The notes below the pieces were generated by a model. It ran no database searches. It was not told the DNA's origin and was given only the letters and a program-made list of their open reading frames with translations. Of a stretch of 64,000 nt of DNA, positions 23,308 through 36,091 are shown one piece after another; within the stretch, counting starts at the first letter, position 1, and every line of letters starts with the position of its first letter. The stretch lies in NCBI RefSeq assembly GCF_029227915.1, contig NC_079877.1:11345351-11409350 (forward strand), read 5' to 3'. This stretch comes from Hydractinia symbiolongicarpus. Its lineage: Eukaryota > Cnidaria > Hydrozoa > Anthoathecata > Hydractiniidae. The position numbers and the translations under genes were made by a program.

Positions 23308-24060
23308 ATGGACGAAACTTCTAATAATAACATGGAGGAACCTGTTATCAACAGCCAATCTGCCCCCACAAACGCTAAACGGAATGGAACAATTTGACCT
23401 AATCAGAAGCTACCTGGACAAAAGGTTTATCAAACAGAAACAAGAATTCGAAACAAAACTGCAACAACAGAGTATACCGAAAAACATAAAGGTTTCAGCT
23501 AAACCAGAATCGTCGAGACAATTTAAGTTTAAAGGTAATCAAATCCAATTCGAATTTAACCAAAAATTAGTGGAAGATTTGAAAGATGTTATCGACCTTA
23601 TCAAAGAAGGTTCTGTATCAAGATCAACAAAACGTTTAGCAGGAATAAAACTCGAAATCACGAAGCGAAACAAGCTGATAGAAATGGCGGATAGATCACC
23701 AGCAGGATGGGCCACTGTAGAAGAGTACTTGTCTGATGAATTAGCAAGCGATTCAGATGACGAAAAACGGATAAAATCGGCTGAGTCAAAAGCACTGGCA
23801 AAAAAGAAAGCAAAGGTAAAGCCAAAGTCCTTCTACCCTCCACTTTTCAGCCCTATGCACACCCAACTAATGTCCTCGTCGCCACCTATGCCAAACCATT
23901 TCTAATCACAAAGATACGAATTTCCAAGAGAACCATCTCAACCGTCTGGGAGCATCGGCAACCATAACTCATCATATTATTCCCAATCAACGTACAGATT
24001 CCATAGTGCAAGATGTGCTTCGGTTGTGGCAAGACTGGACACAGGAGACTGCCCAAACGT
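23308..24060 (+). pseudogene. Gag-like protein of the DIRS-like element, frameshifted
   Basis: A short frame from the ATG at 23308 (MDETSNNNMEEPVINSQ) stops near 23395. The main body continues in another frame from 23384: FDLIRSYLDKRF, FKFKGNQIQFEFN, RSPAGWATVEEYLSDELASD, then a Lys-rich stretch. A zinc-knuckle start (CFGCGKTGH) lies at 24016-24042 in a third frame. Its last Cys is shifted out of frame by what looks like a single-base loss near 24048. These blocks follow the usual gag order of DIRS-like elements. Confidence 0.75.
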
Positions 24061-26049
24061 TATCGGCCATAAGCAAGTCTAAAGAAAAGACAATAGATAA
24101 GTGTTTAAATTTTGATAACAATGTAAGAGATGAGGAAACGTACGAGTTTTGTCTAAGTAGAAATACGGCTGGAACTAGAGTTAAGGGTAGGCTTAAGAAA
24201 AACTTAAAATATTGGCAAACCATCGGCTGTAATACGACTATTCTCAAAATTATCAAGGAAGGCTATACTATTCCCTTTTTCACGACACCACAAAAACAAA
24301 CTTTTTCTAATAATAAATCCACTATAAAAAATTCGGAATTCGTCAATGAAGCGGTACAAAAGCTTCTTGATACAGGTCGAATTAAGGTAGTGTCTTCTGC
24401 ACCACATGTTGTAAATCCCCTTTCAGTCAGTACCAAAGGAGGAAAAAGTAGACTAATTCTCGTTTTAAGGTATGTAAACCAGCACATTTACAAAGAAAAA
24501 GTTAAGTTTGAGGATTGGAAGGTGGTAAGGGAAGTTCTAACTGCACAAGGGTACATGTTTAAGTTCGATATAAAGCAGGGCTACCATCACATTGATATTT
24601 CAGAAGAACATCAGAAATTCTTGGGGTTTTCATGGGTCATAGGAGGAAAGGACAGATACTTTGTTTTCACAGTATTACCGTTTGGGCTTTCTCCGGCCCC
24701 GTTTATTTTTACAAAAACAACGAGAGTTCTTATAAAATATTGGAGAGAAAATATGACAATATACAATGTTTTTGGCACTAATAAGAATTATAAAAAAGCA
24801 AAACAAGATGCCCTATTTGTTCAAAAATCTTTACAACTGTCAGGTTTTGTAGAAAATGTAGAAAAATCAGTGTGGGATCCTAAACAGCAGTTATAATGGT
24901 TAGGTGTGTCGGTAGATTTGGAAAAAATGGAGTGGTACATTCCAGAAAAAAGAATTGTTTCAGCGAAAAACTTAATAAACGATATTATTATACGCCTACC
25001 TTACACAAGCGCGAGAAACAGCTGTGTGGTAAAATTATATCTATGAAAATTGTAATGGGGGCAATTGCACAACTAAAAACAAGAAGATTATATTCTGTCA
25101 TTGAGCAGGCATTCTCCTGGGATGCTACGCTAAATATAGCTAAGTACCCCCATGCGATTAAAGAACTATTCTTTTGGAAAAATTACCTGTCAAAATATAA
25201 CATAAGCAAACTGTACGATAATTCTACAAAAACGATTGTTGTAAATTCCGATGCTAGCTCCACTGGGATGGCAGCACATGCGATGCATAAAAATCAACAG
25301 AGAATTGCATTTAGACAGTTTCTGCAAGAAGAACAAGAAAAAAGCTCCGCTTGGAGGGAATTAAAAACTATGGAATACTCACTGGAGTCTTTAAAAAGCA
25401 TTTTGATAAAACAAAAAATCCTATGGAAAACGGATAATTTTGCAGTGTCAAAAATAGTAAACGTGGGAAGCCGAAAAAAATGATCTTCAAATTATTGCTG
25501 AAAATATATTTTATATGTAGGAAGAAAAGAATTGACCTAACGGTAAACTGGGTTCCAAGGGAACATTTAAGATTTGCTGACACTCTTAGTCGTATGATAG
25601 ATCACGATGACTGGCAAGTAAAAGAAGAGCTTTATAATAATTTGAACTAACTGTGGGGCCCTTTTACTGTTGACAGATTTGCTGACAACGACAACAAAAA
25701 GATATGTCGGTTTTATACAAAATTTTATTATCCCAATACAGAAGGAGTAAATGCGCTAAATTACGATTGGAAAGGCGAAAACAACTACATAGTACCTCCA
25801 ACAAGTCTTGTAGGAAAAGTCTTAAAACACATAAAAACTTCGAAATGTAAAGGTGTAATTGTGTTACCTTATCGGCCTTCTGCTTATTTCTGGCCACTCT
25901 TGTTTTTAGAAAACAAAACCGCAATCACAGACAGAAAGGTTTTTGGTGACCCAAAAGTATGTGTAACACAGGGAAAAAATAAGAAGTGTTTCATTGGCAG
26001 CGAGAAATTCGTTTCGCCAATACTAGCTGTCAATTTGGATTTCAGCTAA
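24006..26049 (+). pseudogene. Reverse transcriptase / RNase H of the DIRS-like element, broken
   Basis: The RT fingers and palm are readable (APHVVNPLSVSTKGGKSRLI, FKFDIKQGYHHIDIS, VLPFGLSPAPFIFT). The first catalytic Asp (KFD) is present. The YxDD box that should follow the block ending YWRENM is replaced by IYNVFGT, so both acidic residues are missing. A stop at 24894 interrupts the RT connection. RNase H follows (VNSDASSTGMAAHAM, then ELKTMEYSLESLK, then KTDNFAVSKIV), with a frameshift after GSRKK near 25480. The C-terminal block (NWVPREHLRFADTLSRMIDH, then a stop after NNLN, then YNYWGPF-type sequence) continues in pieces to 26049. Confidence 0.82.
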
Positions 26050-26193
26050 AAATGCCACAGGGCAAAATGCGTCCGCTGGGACCACAGGGCACGAGTACTG
26101 GTCCTTGAATAAGAGCACAATACTATACTCTGAAAGTTCAAGTAGAATCAAATTGTCATAACTTTCTCCCTTTTAGACTTTATCACAAAATAC

Positions 26194-27032
26194 TTGAAAA
26201 TTGAAATTGAGAATGAATCTTTAAAACATTTGGCTACTGAGCTGCCAACATATATGTCATTTTGTAGAGAGGAGAATACCCTGAGGAAATATCAATCGTC
26301 GTTCAACATTTGGGAACGCTGGTGTAAGTCTTTTAAAGTGTCAATTACGCCAGCCAAACCAACCACTATTGCGTTGTTTATATTAAGCGCAGTTCAGTCC
26401 GATTGGTCTTTGTCAAAAATCGAAGGTGCGTATTATGCTAAAAAGTTTTTTTTCATCTTCTCGGAGGGTACGAAAACCCATGTGAAAATCCTATTGTTAC
26501 TGAAATGCTTGAGGCTTCTAAACGAATTCTTTTGACCAAGAAAAATAGAAAACAACCTATTACAATTGAACATTTAAAGTTATTGCACACAAATTGAAAA
26601 ATGCAAAACTGACGTTTACAAAGAAGGAAATTGGATTTTTATTAGTAAGACTGGAAACGAATAATGTCCAGTCAAAAATCTAGTGTACTCAGAACTTACA
26701 AAGTTAACGGACGAGAGTTCAGAGGAGTTTATTTTAGAGCAGTTACTGTGACAAAATCTAATCCGATTGGAAGTCTGAGAAAAGGAAAGAGCTTATCATA
26801 CACAAGAATGAGAGAAATACTCCTAGAAGAGCTGGAAAGTATCGGTTTAGAAAAATCAAAGTTTGGCCTACATAGCCCTAGATCCGGTGGTGCAACAGCG
26901 GCTGCAAATGGGGGAGTCGCAGACAGGCTATTCAAACGACATGGGTGTTGGAAATCGGAATCAGCCAAAGATGGACACGTGCAAGATGATCTCAACTCGT
27001 TACTTTCAGTCTCAAAAGCATTAGGTTTTTAA
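26194..27032 (+). pseudogene. Tyrosine recombinase of the DIRS-like element, catalytic Tyr lost
   Basis: The N-terminal SAM-like part (LATELPTYMSFCREENTLRK, NIWERWCKSF) runs to 26535. The catalytic part resumes in another frame at 26664. It keeps HSPRSGGATAAANGG (the H-x-x-R box) and the next box as HGCWKS. The position of the nucleophilic Tyr in the usual DGYVQDD context reads DGHVQDD. The region between the halves is frameshifted. In these elements the enzyme would join the circular cDNA to the target; this copy cannot. Confidence 0.82.
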
Positions 27033-27115
27033 TATGATATGAAATTCTTAGTTTCTAAGTTAGAAGGTTTTAATACGATAAGTAATACGACCAATAACCC
27101 CTACTTTTAAGTACA

Positions 27116-27797
27116 AGCTAAGACGACTCCGACTCTCAAACAACTTGTTTTTATTCTGTAAGGTCTGGCTACGAGAAAATAAATAAGGTTAATCTCTTTC
27201 AAGCAAAGCGAATTAGAAATTAATAGAATTTATTTTTGGTGTAGAACAGGCCTTACAGTTTTAACCTCGGTATCACGTTGTCACGTGATTTTAAGCAAAA
27301 GAGCGGATTTTCAGAAAATTCAATCACACGTCGATTAGCTTTCAAGTATTCAAGCACCCCCCCGCCCCCATCCACCCTAAAGTTAAGGAGAAAGTTTATT
27401 ATGCCACTGTGCAGGCAAAAATTATGTTAAGGGTACTTTTACGAATATGTTATAATTTTTTAGTGTGCTTTAACAGTTTTGTGAGAGAAATAATGATATT
27501 GTGGTTTTGCAGAGTATTGTAAAGTTTTGTAGGGAAAATTATGTGACGACCTTTTAAGCTAACTAAGACGAATCCTCTTCTCAAACAACTTGCTTTTATT
27601 CTGTCAGGTCTGGCTACGGGAAAATAAATAAGGTTAATTTCGTTTAAGCAAAGCGAATTAGAAATTAATAGAATTTATTTTCGGTGTAGAACAGGCCTTA
27701 CAGTAATAACCTCGGTATCACGTTGTCACGTGATTTAAAGCAAAAGGGCGGATTTTCAGAAAATTCAATCACACGTCGATTAGCTTTCAAGTATTCA
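27116..27797 (+). repeat. 3' repeat block B-A-spacer-B-A of the DIRS-like element
   Basis: B begins CTAAGACGA and includes CTCAAACAACTTG; A begins AATAGAATTTATTTT and ends TTCAAGTATTCAA. Two B-A pairs are separated by a 200-bp spacer (27355-27555), and each contains GTATCACGTTGTCACGTGAT. Confidence 0.85.
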
Positions 27798-29828
27798 ATT
27801 AAACGCAGTTTTTTATTGATCTAATAATATCTGAATCGTTATTACATCGACATATTTTTTACAGAAACGCGTACACTGATATGTTTCTTCGTTATGTGTG
27901 ATTTCAAACCGACCGTGGTTTCTTGTTGCTGTTAATGTTAGCTGCAGCTTTTATTGTATTATTGATTTGGAAAAAGGTCTAAAGTTTATTGATTCATTAA
28001 GAGGTATGGTATACATAATTCATTCTTAAACCTGAACTAACTTCACAGACTTCGTTACTGGCTTAAAACCAATTTTACAACGACAGCTTTTTAGTGAACC
28101 TAAGCAATAATTTTAGAACTTTCTTAAATACTTTTCCACAGAAGTTGGTACGCGTAACTATTTTTGGCATGATGTGGCAAGGAGAGCTTGTGTTTATTGT
28201 GGAACGATATTTTCATGATCTTGTCAAAAATCGCGCTTCACCCTTAATGTTCCATGTCATATTTTTATCTAAGGGCAGTGTACCAAGACTTAGTCTATCA
28301 AATTGGCGCTTAACGACAAGTAACCCAACTTGTATCTTTCATAATAGACGTTTTTTCTCCAAATAGGCAAGAAAGGGAATGAAAACATAACAAATAGACA
28401 AATGGACAAAGTACAATAAAATTCCGATGATCTAAGGCTTGAGGCCAAATTTATGTTCGGTTAGTACCGTTTGTGACTCCAAATAGCAGTACGCCTGTCG
28501 TTTGAGATTTACCGAAGCACAATGGCAAAGAAGAAGCAAATTGAATTTTTTTACCAATTTCTTACAGCGGCTTTTATAGCGTTTGTTAAAATTTTCCAAC
28601 AACAAAAAGCAGTGATGGTGCATTTGGCTTGTGATCATATGGTTTCAGGTTCCAATCACTACTGAAGCGCTTTAATTGTAATGTTTTCAGTCCATTTGTT
28701 GCCATCTACTGACCGCTAAAAAGCAGTTATAAGTATATACAGCAAAACTATTCTATTTTTGTTTGTCTATTTCTTGCATTTTCGAATCCACCATTATGTA
28801 GGTAGACCTAATTCAGAAACTTTAAGGGTAGAATGTGAATGTTTCTTGATTGTCAACACGGGATAGCATGATTAAAATTACATCAACGTAAGAAAATTTT
28901 ACGACCAAACCAGAATTTCTCAAAGTAACATCTCGTTTATCATTTTAGAGTATTTGTGAGAATAAGTTCTATCAGAATTCTCTGTTGGCTGTTTTAAAAG
29001 TTAACTCTCCCTGCAAAATCCTACCTAAAGTAGAAGCTCAAGTCCTTAATAAAGCCAAATGGTAAATCATGGTGATTAGACTAAAAGCTTTTGAAAGTAC
29101 ATCCTAATATTAAAACAGCGAAATTCGTGTAAACTTCTAACATTAATATATTTTTATTAACAGGAATAAAAGATAACTTTCGAGCAATAAATAGTGCATT
29201 TTTTTTCTCACAATATTAGCTTTAAATAAATAATAAATCATAACATATACCTTAAAAATCGATAGTACCTTACGTATATTTTCCACATAAAGCGATACAA
29301 CTTAAATAGGCCAACCTTATGTATTCGCACAGCAAATAACACGTTTAGAAAATGGAGGGTCAGATTACCTTCGTGCTGGTAAAGGCTACAAAAATGGCTG
29401 ACAAGGAAAAATGAAATAAAAATAAACTCTCTGAAACGATCAAAGCACTGCTTTTAATTTTCTGAATAAAACTTTTCTCTATAAATGTTGAAAAGCTATC
29501 CCTTACAGCAACGCTCGATAATGCCGATAATGATAATAATAATCAATAGTGTTCGATAATGCTTGATAATTACTTAACAAATATTTGTGCACAGAATATA
29601 TATTTTAAATAAAAATAGTAAAAAATGGAGTTATTTTTTTCAAGCTTTAAATTTTCATGAAGTTAAATACTCCCAAATGATCCTTGTCATGGTACCTGAC
29701 GCAAAAGATATCGATACATTCGTACAATAACTTTTTTAGCTTCGAAATGTTAGCGATAAGTATGTTTTTGTGCAATGAAAAATCCAAATAATATTAACAA
29801 TAATTTTGTAATTTGGCTTGAGCTTATT
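27798..29828. other. Intergenic, no gene recognised
   Basis: DNA between the DIRS-like element and the 3' end of gene B. The open frames at 28094-28366 (+) and 28432-28638 (-) show no known motif or conserved splice context. Confidence 0.45.
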
Positions 29829-32800
29829 TTAATTTACCCAAATGCCATAAGCATCACCAGCTTTGTATTCACCAAATTTACTATGGCATCCATATTGATC
29901 ATCTGCCATACTAAATCCTTCTGGTACATTTGAGTCAAATACAAAAATCTGATTGTATATTCTTGATTCAAATGGGATACCTTCTTTCGACCATTTTTGA
30001 TTTTTCATGTTTTGGCAACTTTCGTACTGGAAGAACGTCCCGCACGAATCAGGCAAATCATTTGATTCACCTATAAAATACTTTAACATACTTACCACAT
30101 TTGTAGAAGGAATGGGCGATGTTTTAAAGGCTTTCGCAGTTCCATTGTAACGGCAAATGAACTGAACACGTTTAAAACGAATGAGTTTATAAAGCATGTT
30201 TAATGCTGTTGTGCTGATTCTATAAGTTGAAGTGTTCATATCTGAAAGCTTCATGAGGGTTGAAACTCCTTCGATGCCATCCTGGTTTGCCGTTATGTGG
30301 CCTACTTGTTGGGAACCATCTATGGCAAGAAAGAGAAAATTGTAAAACGTTAATATGCATACCACCAGTGATATGCAAAACTGTCCGTCATATTTTGATT
30401 TAAAATATTTTGATAAAAATGTAGAACATATTGGTAAGGCATCGTGAGGACGTTTTCGTGTTGCTCCCGTTGCTTTCATTTTATAAGTGGTTTGATTATT
30501 GGAATGAAGTCATTAATTAAAAGTGGCAATGAAATAACTTTACCTGATTTACAAATTACAACCAGTTTCCTGTTATCCCGCCAAGGGTACGTGACTACAG
30601 GAGCATACGATTTTGGTGGACCAAAAAATTTTTTCAAACTCCGGCAAGACGCGTTTTTTCCAGTTCGAATATCTATGGCAAACATTAAGTATTACCCGTT
30701 AGACTTATCCACTTACAATCAGTTTTTAAATTAATAAATGTTAAACTTGTGAGAAGTATCATGTACAGAAATAAACACACAATCCATTTAAAAAATTATT
30801 TTATATTCACAATGAACTTACTAAGCAGCCATGCTTTTATAAGTTAGGCTTCTGAAGATACTGGTCTGGATCTTAAGTTTCGGAATGCATGATATAACGT
30901 GCATAGGTTGTAAATTTAACATCTGTTGTGTCTAATTTTAAGCCGCATTATAATAACTATTATCAGGGTATTCAAAAATTGTAAAAAATTCTGATTGAAA
31001 ACGGAAGTCATTTTCTTATATTGCTTAAGAATTTATCATTTCCGTCAAAACAACCAGTTCAGTAATGTTTAAGTGCCTTAAAACCAAGTTTTTCGCGCGA
31101 TGACCCGCCGCCAAAATCCATATTTTAAAGCTTTGTCCAATGCCTATCAACGTCGCTGACTGTTCTCGTTTAAGGAGGTTTGTTTTCAAGAAACAAAATT
31201 TAAAGTGTATCTATATGTATAAATATTTTTCTTTGTTTCACGATTACCAATTATTTCATGCCCCACGTTCTAACATTTCACCTACGGTTAAAGGAAGGAA
31301 TCAGATAATGTCAGATAAGGTCTCCTGCGTGTTGGTAAGTCATATACGTTTTCACTTTTCATCAGTATTATGCGTCTTAATTACATCTTAATTAGGTATT
31401 TCGTACCTCGATCTCTTTTTTTGGCTCGTACAGCCGCTGTTTCAACAACACTATCTTTTCCAGGCATAATTGTTTGTGATGTATCTTTGGAACCGATGCA
31501 ATGACAAAAAAATTAGAATGAAAGAAGTACTGATAACTTGCTACATCACGTACGTAAATTGCGCAGACATTTTCTACAGATATTCTGATCGGCAGAAATG
31601 GAAAAAGCATAACAGAATTTTTTGCGGTTTTCAAAAGGTTGCAGACTCAAACCAGTAAATCGTATTCATTCCCTGGTCAATTGTTAAGACATTTGATTAA
31701 GAAAAATGCCTCTGAGTCAGTTGGAGATTGAAATGTGCATTAATTCATTAACTTGTCCTACATCGAAATCATTATATTTCAAAACTAATTATCCGACACA
31801 AGCACAAAATTAGTTGGCCATATTAAACGAAAGTTTGTGTAGTAAATCATGGACAACGTTATTGGGCAGTAAACGGCGGAGCAACTGCAAAGGTGTCTTG
31901 TACAGAAGACTAGTTGGTAAAAAATGCTTAAAAATGAAAATTGAAATGTTTTCCTTGAAGCACTTATGACAATCAGAAAACCCCGAATTCCGGAGTAGAT
32001 CTCTTTGGACTCATGCACATTAAACAGGGGAGTCGGAGGCTGAGAAATTGCAGGGTGTTATTTATGAGTTTGACTTTAAGAGCAGTGCATCTAGAAGTTG
32101 TGGAACCATAATGTGCCAAGCTGAGGTATCAGTTACAAAAAAGGGGCCTCTGCAAAGGAGCAAGAAGACTCAATATTGAATGTGCATCACGAATCAAATG
32201 AGCCGTTTGCATCAAACCCTCCATTTGCACCCTACACTTTTGAAATATCAAAGAGAGTCGTGAGATTATAAGAAACCTCTTGATGGCAATAATGAAAGGT
32301 CCTCATAGACTCTCAACTTATTACCCTTTTAACGGAAGTCGAAAACATTTTAAGTAGTCTCCCACTCACTTAGGATTTCAACGACAACTATGAGGTACTG
32401 ACGCCCTTCCACTTTTTAGGTGTAATACAACAAAGCTAATTTGTTACATGAAACTTCTTGACAATCAACCTAAACAGCAGGAAAGATTGGAGATAAGTTC
32501 AGATATTCTAAGAACATTTCTAGGATCGTTGGCGAAAATAATATCTTCCATGACCGACTAAAACAGGAGGATTAAACAAGATCTCAATTTAGATGACCTT
32601 GGACTTTCTGGGGATACTAATAAGGAGAGGAATTGATCTTTAGGACGCAAATGTGAAACATGGTTTTGTTAAAACGGTGAGAGTACAAAGGGAAAATGTA
32701 TAATAATTCTAATCTATAGCCGCTGAAACATATTGGAGGATAACGAGATACCTTATAGAAAAGGGAATTTTCGAGCTGAAGCGCAAGAAACCTAATTAAG

Positions 32801-35800
32801 ATATAGTTAAGTTTGTTATAGTTTGCATAGCAAAATAAAAGTCAAAGAGTACGGAGCTGTCGCAAAAAATTATTATACGAGTTCTTAGGCGAGAAAAATA
32901 TTTTTAACATCTATCTCTGACAAAGATCTTCCCCGATGCATTCTTTTTTAAGCAATCAGGTTTAAACTACTTTAGGGAAAAGAGCTATCGCGAAGGGACA
33001 ATATTAGCGTGTCAATAGAAAAAAAAACGCGAATGTTTTTACATAAACTTGCGTTTGACGATTTCCAAGACAAACTTATCGGTTAAAAAATTCTGGTGGT
33101 GAAATTGTTTAGTTCCCTAAAGGTGTTCATTTGCCGTCATGTGATCAGTAAAATGTTTTATCCGCGAAGCATTTCATAGAATTCAAGAAGAACAAACAAG
33201 TATTACCATAGTTGACGACGATCAGTAGAAATAAATAACTTATTTTGAAAATTGCCCACTTTATGATTTTTCAATAGTGAGAAATCGTTTTGCGTTTTGA
33301 AAAATGTTCGTGATTCAGGATTTAGAATTTTCCATGAAGTTCGGCGAAATTGAGCAAAACACCTGAAAAAATCCAAAGTTTCTAACATCAGAGTAATGCA
33401 TGGGATTCCATGCAGTGCAAATTAGTAGCGGAATAATACCTTCTGGTATGGCATCTTTGGTCACCTTTATATCTATGAAAGAAAAGCAAAAAATGTAAAC
33501 TTCTATATTAAAATAAACACACAATATTATTCCTTGTTTTACCATCTTTTAGAATTCGTGTATCCTTAAAGTTATTTGATTTTCCATTTATTTTGGATTA
33601 TTTCACGGAAAAATTAAGTTGAACCCCTTGTTAAGTAAGTTCACTGGGCAATCAACAAGTTTTTAAGCCCTTTCAAATGAAATTAAGGCTTTAGGGGCGA
33701 ACAATTTCCATCTTCTCTGATTGGTGCTTCGTCATGGATACCCTCGATTGAGATTACCTTATAAATGTGGTTAAAGACATAAACTTTGTAAATTATTGCT
33801 AGTTTTTTTATTGATTTCACCAATTATGCTTCCGACTGATTACACCCCACTGAAAGATTTATGAGGTATGTATGAAGACACACAAAGACTTGTATCGGAG
33901 CCAGGCTCATCTAAAAGCGCACGAAAACGGTTCTTTATACGACCCCTAAACAAGTAGGAGTTCAGAGAGTCAGTTAAGAAATGCGGGAAACCTATGAGGT
34001 TATTGTATTATAGATATGGTTATGAAATAGTGGTGTGAGAGAGTTGATGTACCTGTTAATTATGCCACTTGTCATTTTTAATTTTTTACCTTAATTTTTA
34101 AATTAAATTCTGGGGATATTGATTTTTAAATTGAATTTTAAATTTTCATTTTCACATTGAAAATCAAAATTATTCACTATTTTTTATTTTAAAATTAAAT
34201 TAAAATTTAAAATTCTTGATTAATTTTGATTTTTAATTTGAAATTAATTTGAGCATCAAAAATCCTTAAGTAATTTTAATTTCTGATTAACAATTTGAAA
34301 AAAAATCAAGTGGCTGTAAGGGTACACAAACTTTTCAGATAATTTTAACTCATGCAGCGTTAAGTATTTGAGTGTTGACAGAACTCCTGTTTTTCCTTAA
34401 GTCCACGACGTTGTCCTGTAAAAATTCTAATGAGTAGAAGTCAACGAATCGACTGAGTTGATCGTGCCTATTGTATGTTTCATTTAGCGTAGTTAAAGGG
34501 GCTACGTAACGCATGTTAGTTTTCGACTTTATTGACTCACACGAAAGTTGAGCTAATGGAAATGGAAAAATTTATGATCACTGAGGACAAAAATAACAAC
34601 CTAAATGTACTGTTATTTAATATATTTAATATATTTTACAGGCCGTAGCTTATTTTATTACCAGAAATAACAGTGAAGGCAAATTTTTCTTTTTTTAGAA
34701 AATAAGAATACGCGTTTCTTAGCTCCTTTAATGACGAAGCAAGGCTACTTTTATACAAGGAGTAAAAGTTCACACCTTTTTCTGTTTGCGTTGAAAAAAA
34801 AATATAAATGGTATTACTTTATCGTAAAAATTAATAAATAGATAAAGTTAAATCTATCCACAGCACGACTTGACAGCACTATTTCGGCTTGTGTGAGATT
34901 AATAAGATAAAAATAGAAGACCAGTCTAGCTGAGTAGTAAAAGTAATTTGGATCTTGAGTTATCAGGCTTTATTATAAAGAGATACCACAACGTATACGA
35001 ACCTGTCAAATTGCAATGTTTACCATAGTAAGGCGGAAAACACCATTGGCAATAGTAGGTGTTGTTGTTGAAGTTTGGAATACACACACTTCCATGTTCA
35101 CATATCAATGGATTCAACGTACACATGCTCTAAATTGAATGTATATATTTGTATTGTTGAACATTTTCGGTAGATTCATTTTCTAATCGTGGGCAGTAAG
35201 GAGTTAGGAGAACAACTAAACAGAAACTAAACAGAAAATAACCAACTTTTCTTTAAAGGATACTTAAAAAAAGACAGTTACCAAAAGACAACTGCAGCCT
35301 TTGATAGTGTTTTCATACTTAACAAAATTATTATAACTTAGAACAATTTTTAAAAATGATAAAAATTGATACCAAACCTCAAATTCGTTTTTGCACAGAA
35401 AGCGTAGTGTCTTCATTAGTGAACAGAGCAGTCAATGTAGTCAGTGCAGAAAATGACCAATAGACAAAGCATCTTACATGAACAACGCCTTACTTGCAAA
35501 CGGGTACTCGAGACAACTGATTATAAGGATTAAAGAAAAGTCAGGAACAGAACTGATAAGAAAGATGACGGGGAGGAATTCAGAAGAAGTCAATCTATTG
35601 CTCCCATCTAGGTCCGCAAAAAGTCAATCACTTGAATTGATTTGATTCATGTTATTATCTCATTGACAATACATACATGGAACAAAACGATTTTTTTGGT
35701 AAGTCCTGCGTTTTTTTAACATATATTATAAAAATTTTCACTATACCTGTGTTTCATAAACATCAAAGTCGGTATCATCCATGGCGTAGTAATGATTGGT

Positions 35801-36091
35801 ATCAAGATTTCCTTTGAACAATCCACAATAAAATGGTGGTGGTGTATTCTTTCCTATAGCAATTGTGTTACATTTTTCTGTTTTGATGCATTCTGATGCA
35901 CATTGAAATTTCGTTTGTACTTTTAAAATTTTAATTTCAACTCCATAAATTGTGACATTTTCATGTTTTTTAAAACTTGCGTATGTAGCTGTTAATGTTA
36001 CATTGTTTGGAAGCTCAACCACATTGACATTTGCATGTGCATGAGTTTCCTTTAAAAGAAAAATCATCAGCGAAACAAGATAGTGAAACAT
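29829..36091 (-). CDS. Gene B: paralogue of gene A (PAN-like / EGF-like / fibrinogen-related-like)
   Basis: Exons 36091-35747, 35129-35003, 33472-33440, 30672-30544 and 30319-29829 on the minus strand. Lengths are 345, 127, 33, 129 and 491, against 345, 127, 33, 129 and 488 in gene A, and the phases are identical. The product is 374 residues. The signal peptide is MFHYLVSLMIFLLKETHAHA. The PAN-like Cys set (QCASECIKTEKCNTIAI, FYCGLF) and six-Cys EGF module are intact. Exon 4 has DIRTGKNASCRSLKKFFG and exon 5 has STYRISTTALNMLYKLIRF and a final WVN. The leader differs from those of A, C and D while the PAN body is very close, so the 5' end was probably exchanged. All sites are GT-AG, with no stop seen. 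Presumed extracellular; function unknown. Confidence 0.82.
31795..32720 (+). pseudogene. BEL/Pao retrotransposon pol relic
   Basis: Fragments in several frames follow the order of a Pao integrase and C-terminus: RYWAVNGGATAK (zinc-binding/YW region), SGVDLFGLMHIK with the first catalytic Asp, LTLRAVHLEVV, then LLTEVENILSSLPLT, LTPFHFLG, and a broken form of the FWxRWRKEYLP block near 32510-32550. Many stops and shifts separate them. It lies antisense in the intron of gene B between its micro-exon and exon 4. Confidence 0.72.
33440..33472 (-). other. Gene B 33-nt micro-exon
   Basis: CATAG|AT...GAAG|GTATTA, phase 1 to 1, encoding DIKVTKDAIPEG across its junctions. It is about 1.5 kb from the EGF exon and 2.8 kb from exon 4. 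Confidence 0.75.
34070..34335. repeat. AT-rich foldback-like repeat
   Basis: Many short complementary runs of AATTTTAAATTT type end in TAAGGGTACACA, resembling the GTGTACC ends of the MITE at 37911. Probably a degenerate, larger relative of it. Intronic in gene B. Confidence 0.4.

Larger units (their letters stand above)
23155..27797 (+). mobile_element. Tyrosine-recombinase retrotransposon (DIRS/PAT/Ngaro-like), inactive
   Basis: A 4.6-kb element with gag-like, RT/RNase H and tyrosine-recombinase regions in order. Repeat A occurs at 23155-23286, 27223-27354 and 27667-27797. Repeat B occurs at 27116-27222 and 27556-27666. The order A - genes - B - A - spacer - B - A is a split-direct-repeat plan with one extra B-A unit. 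Such elements integrate by a circular intermediate and a recombinase rather than a DDE integrase. Frameshifts, stops and lost catalytic residues in every coding region show the copy is dead. Confidence 0.85.
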
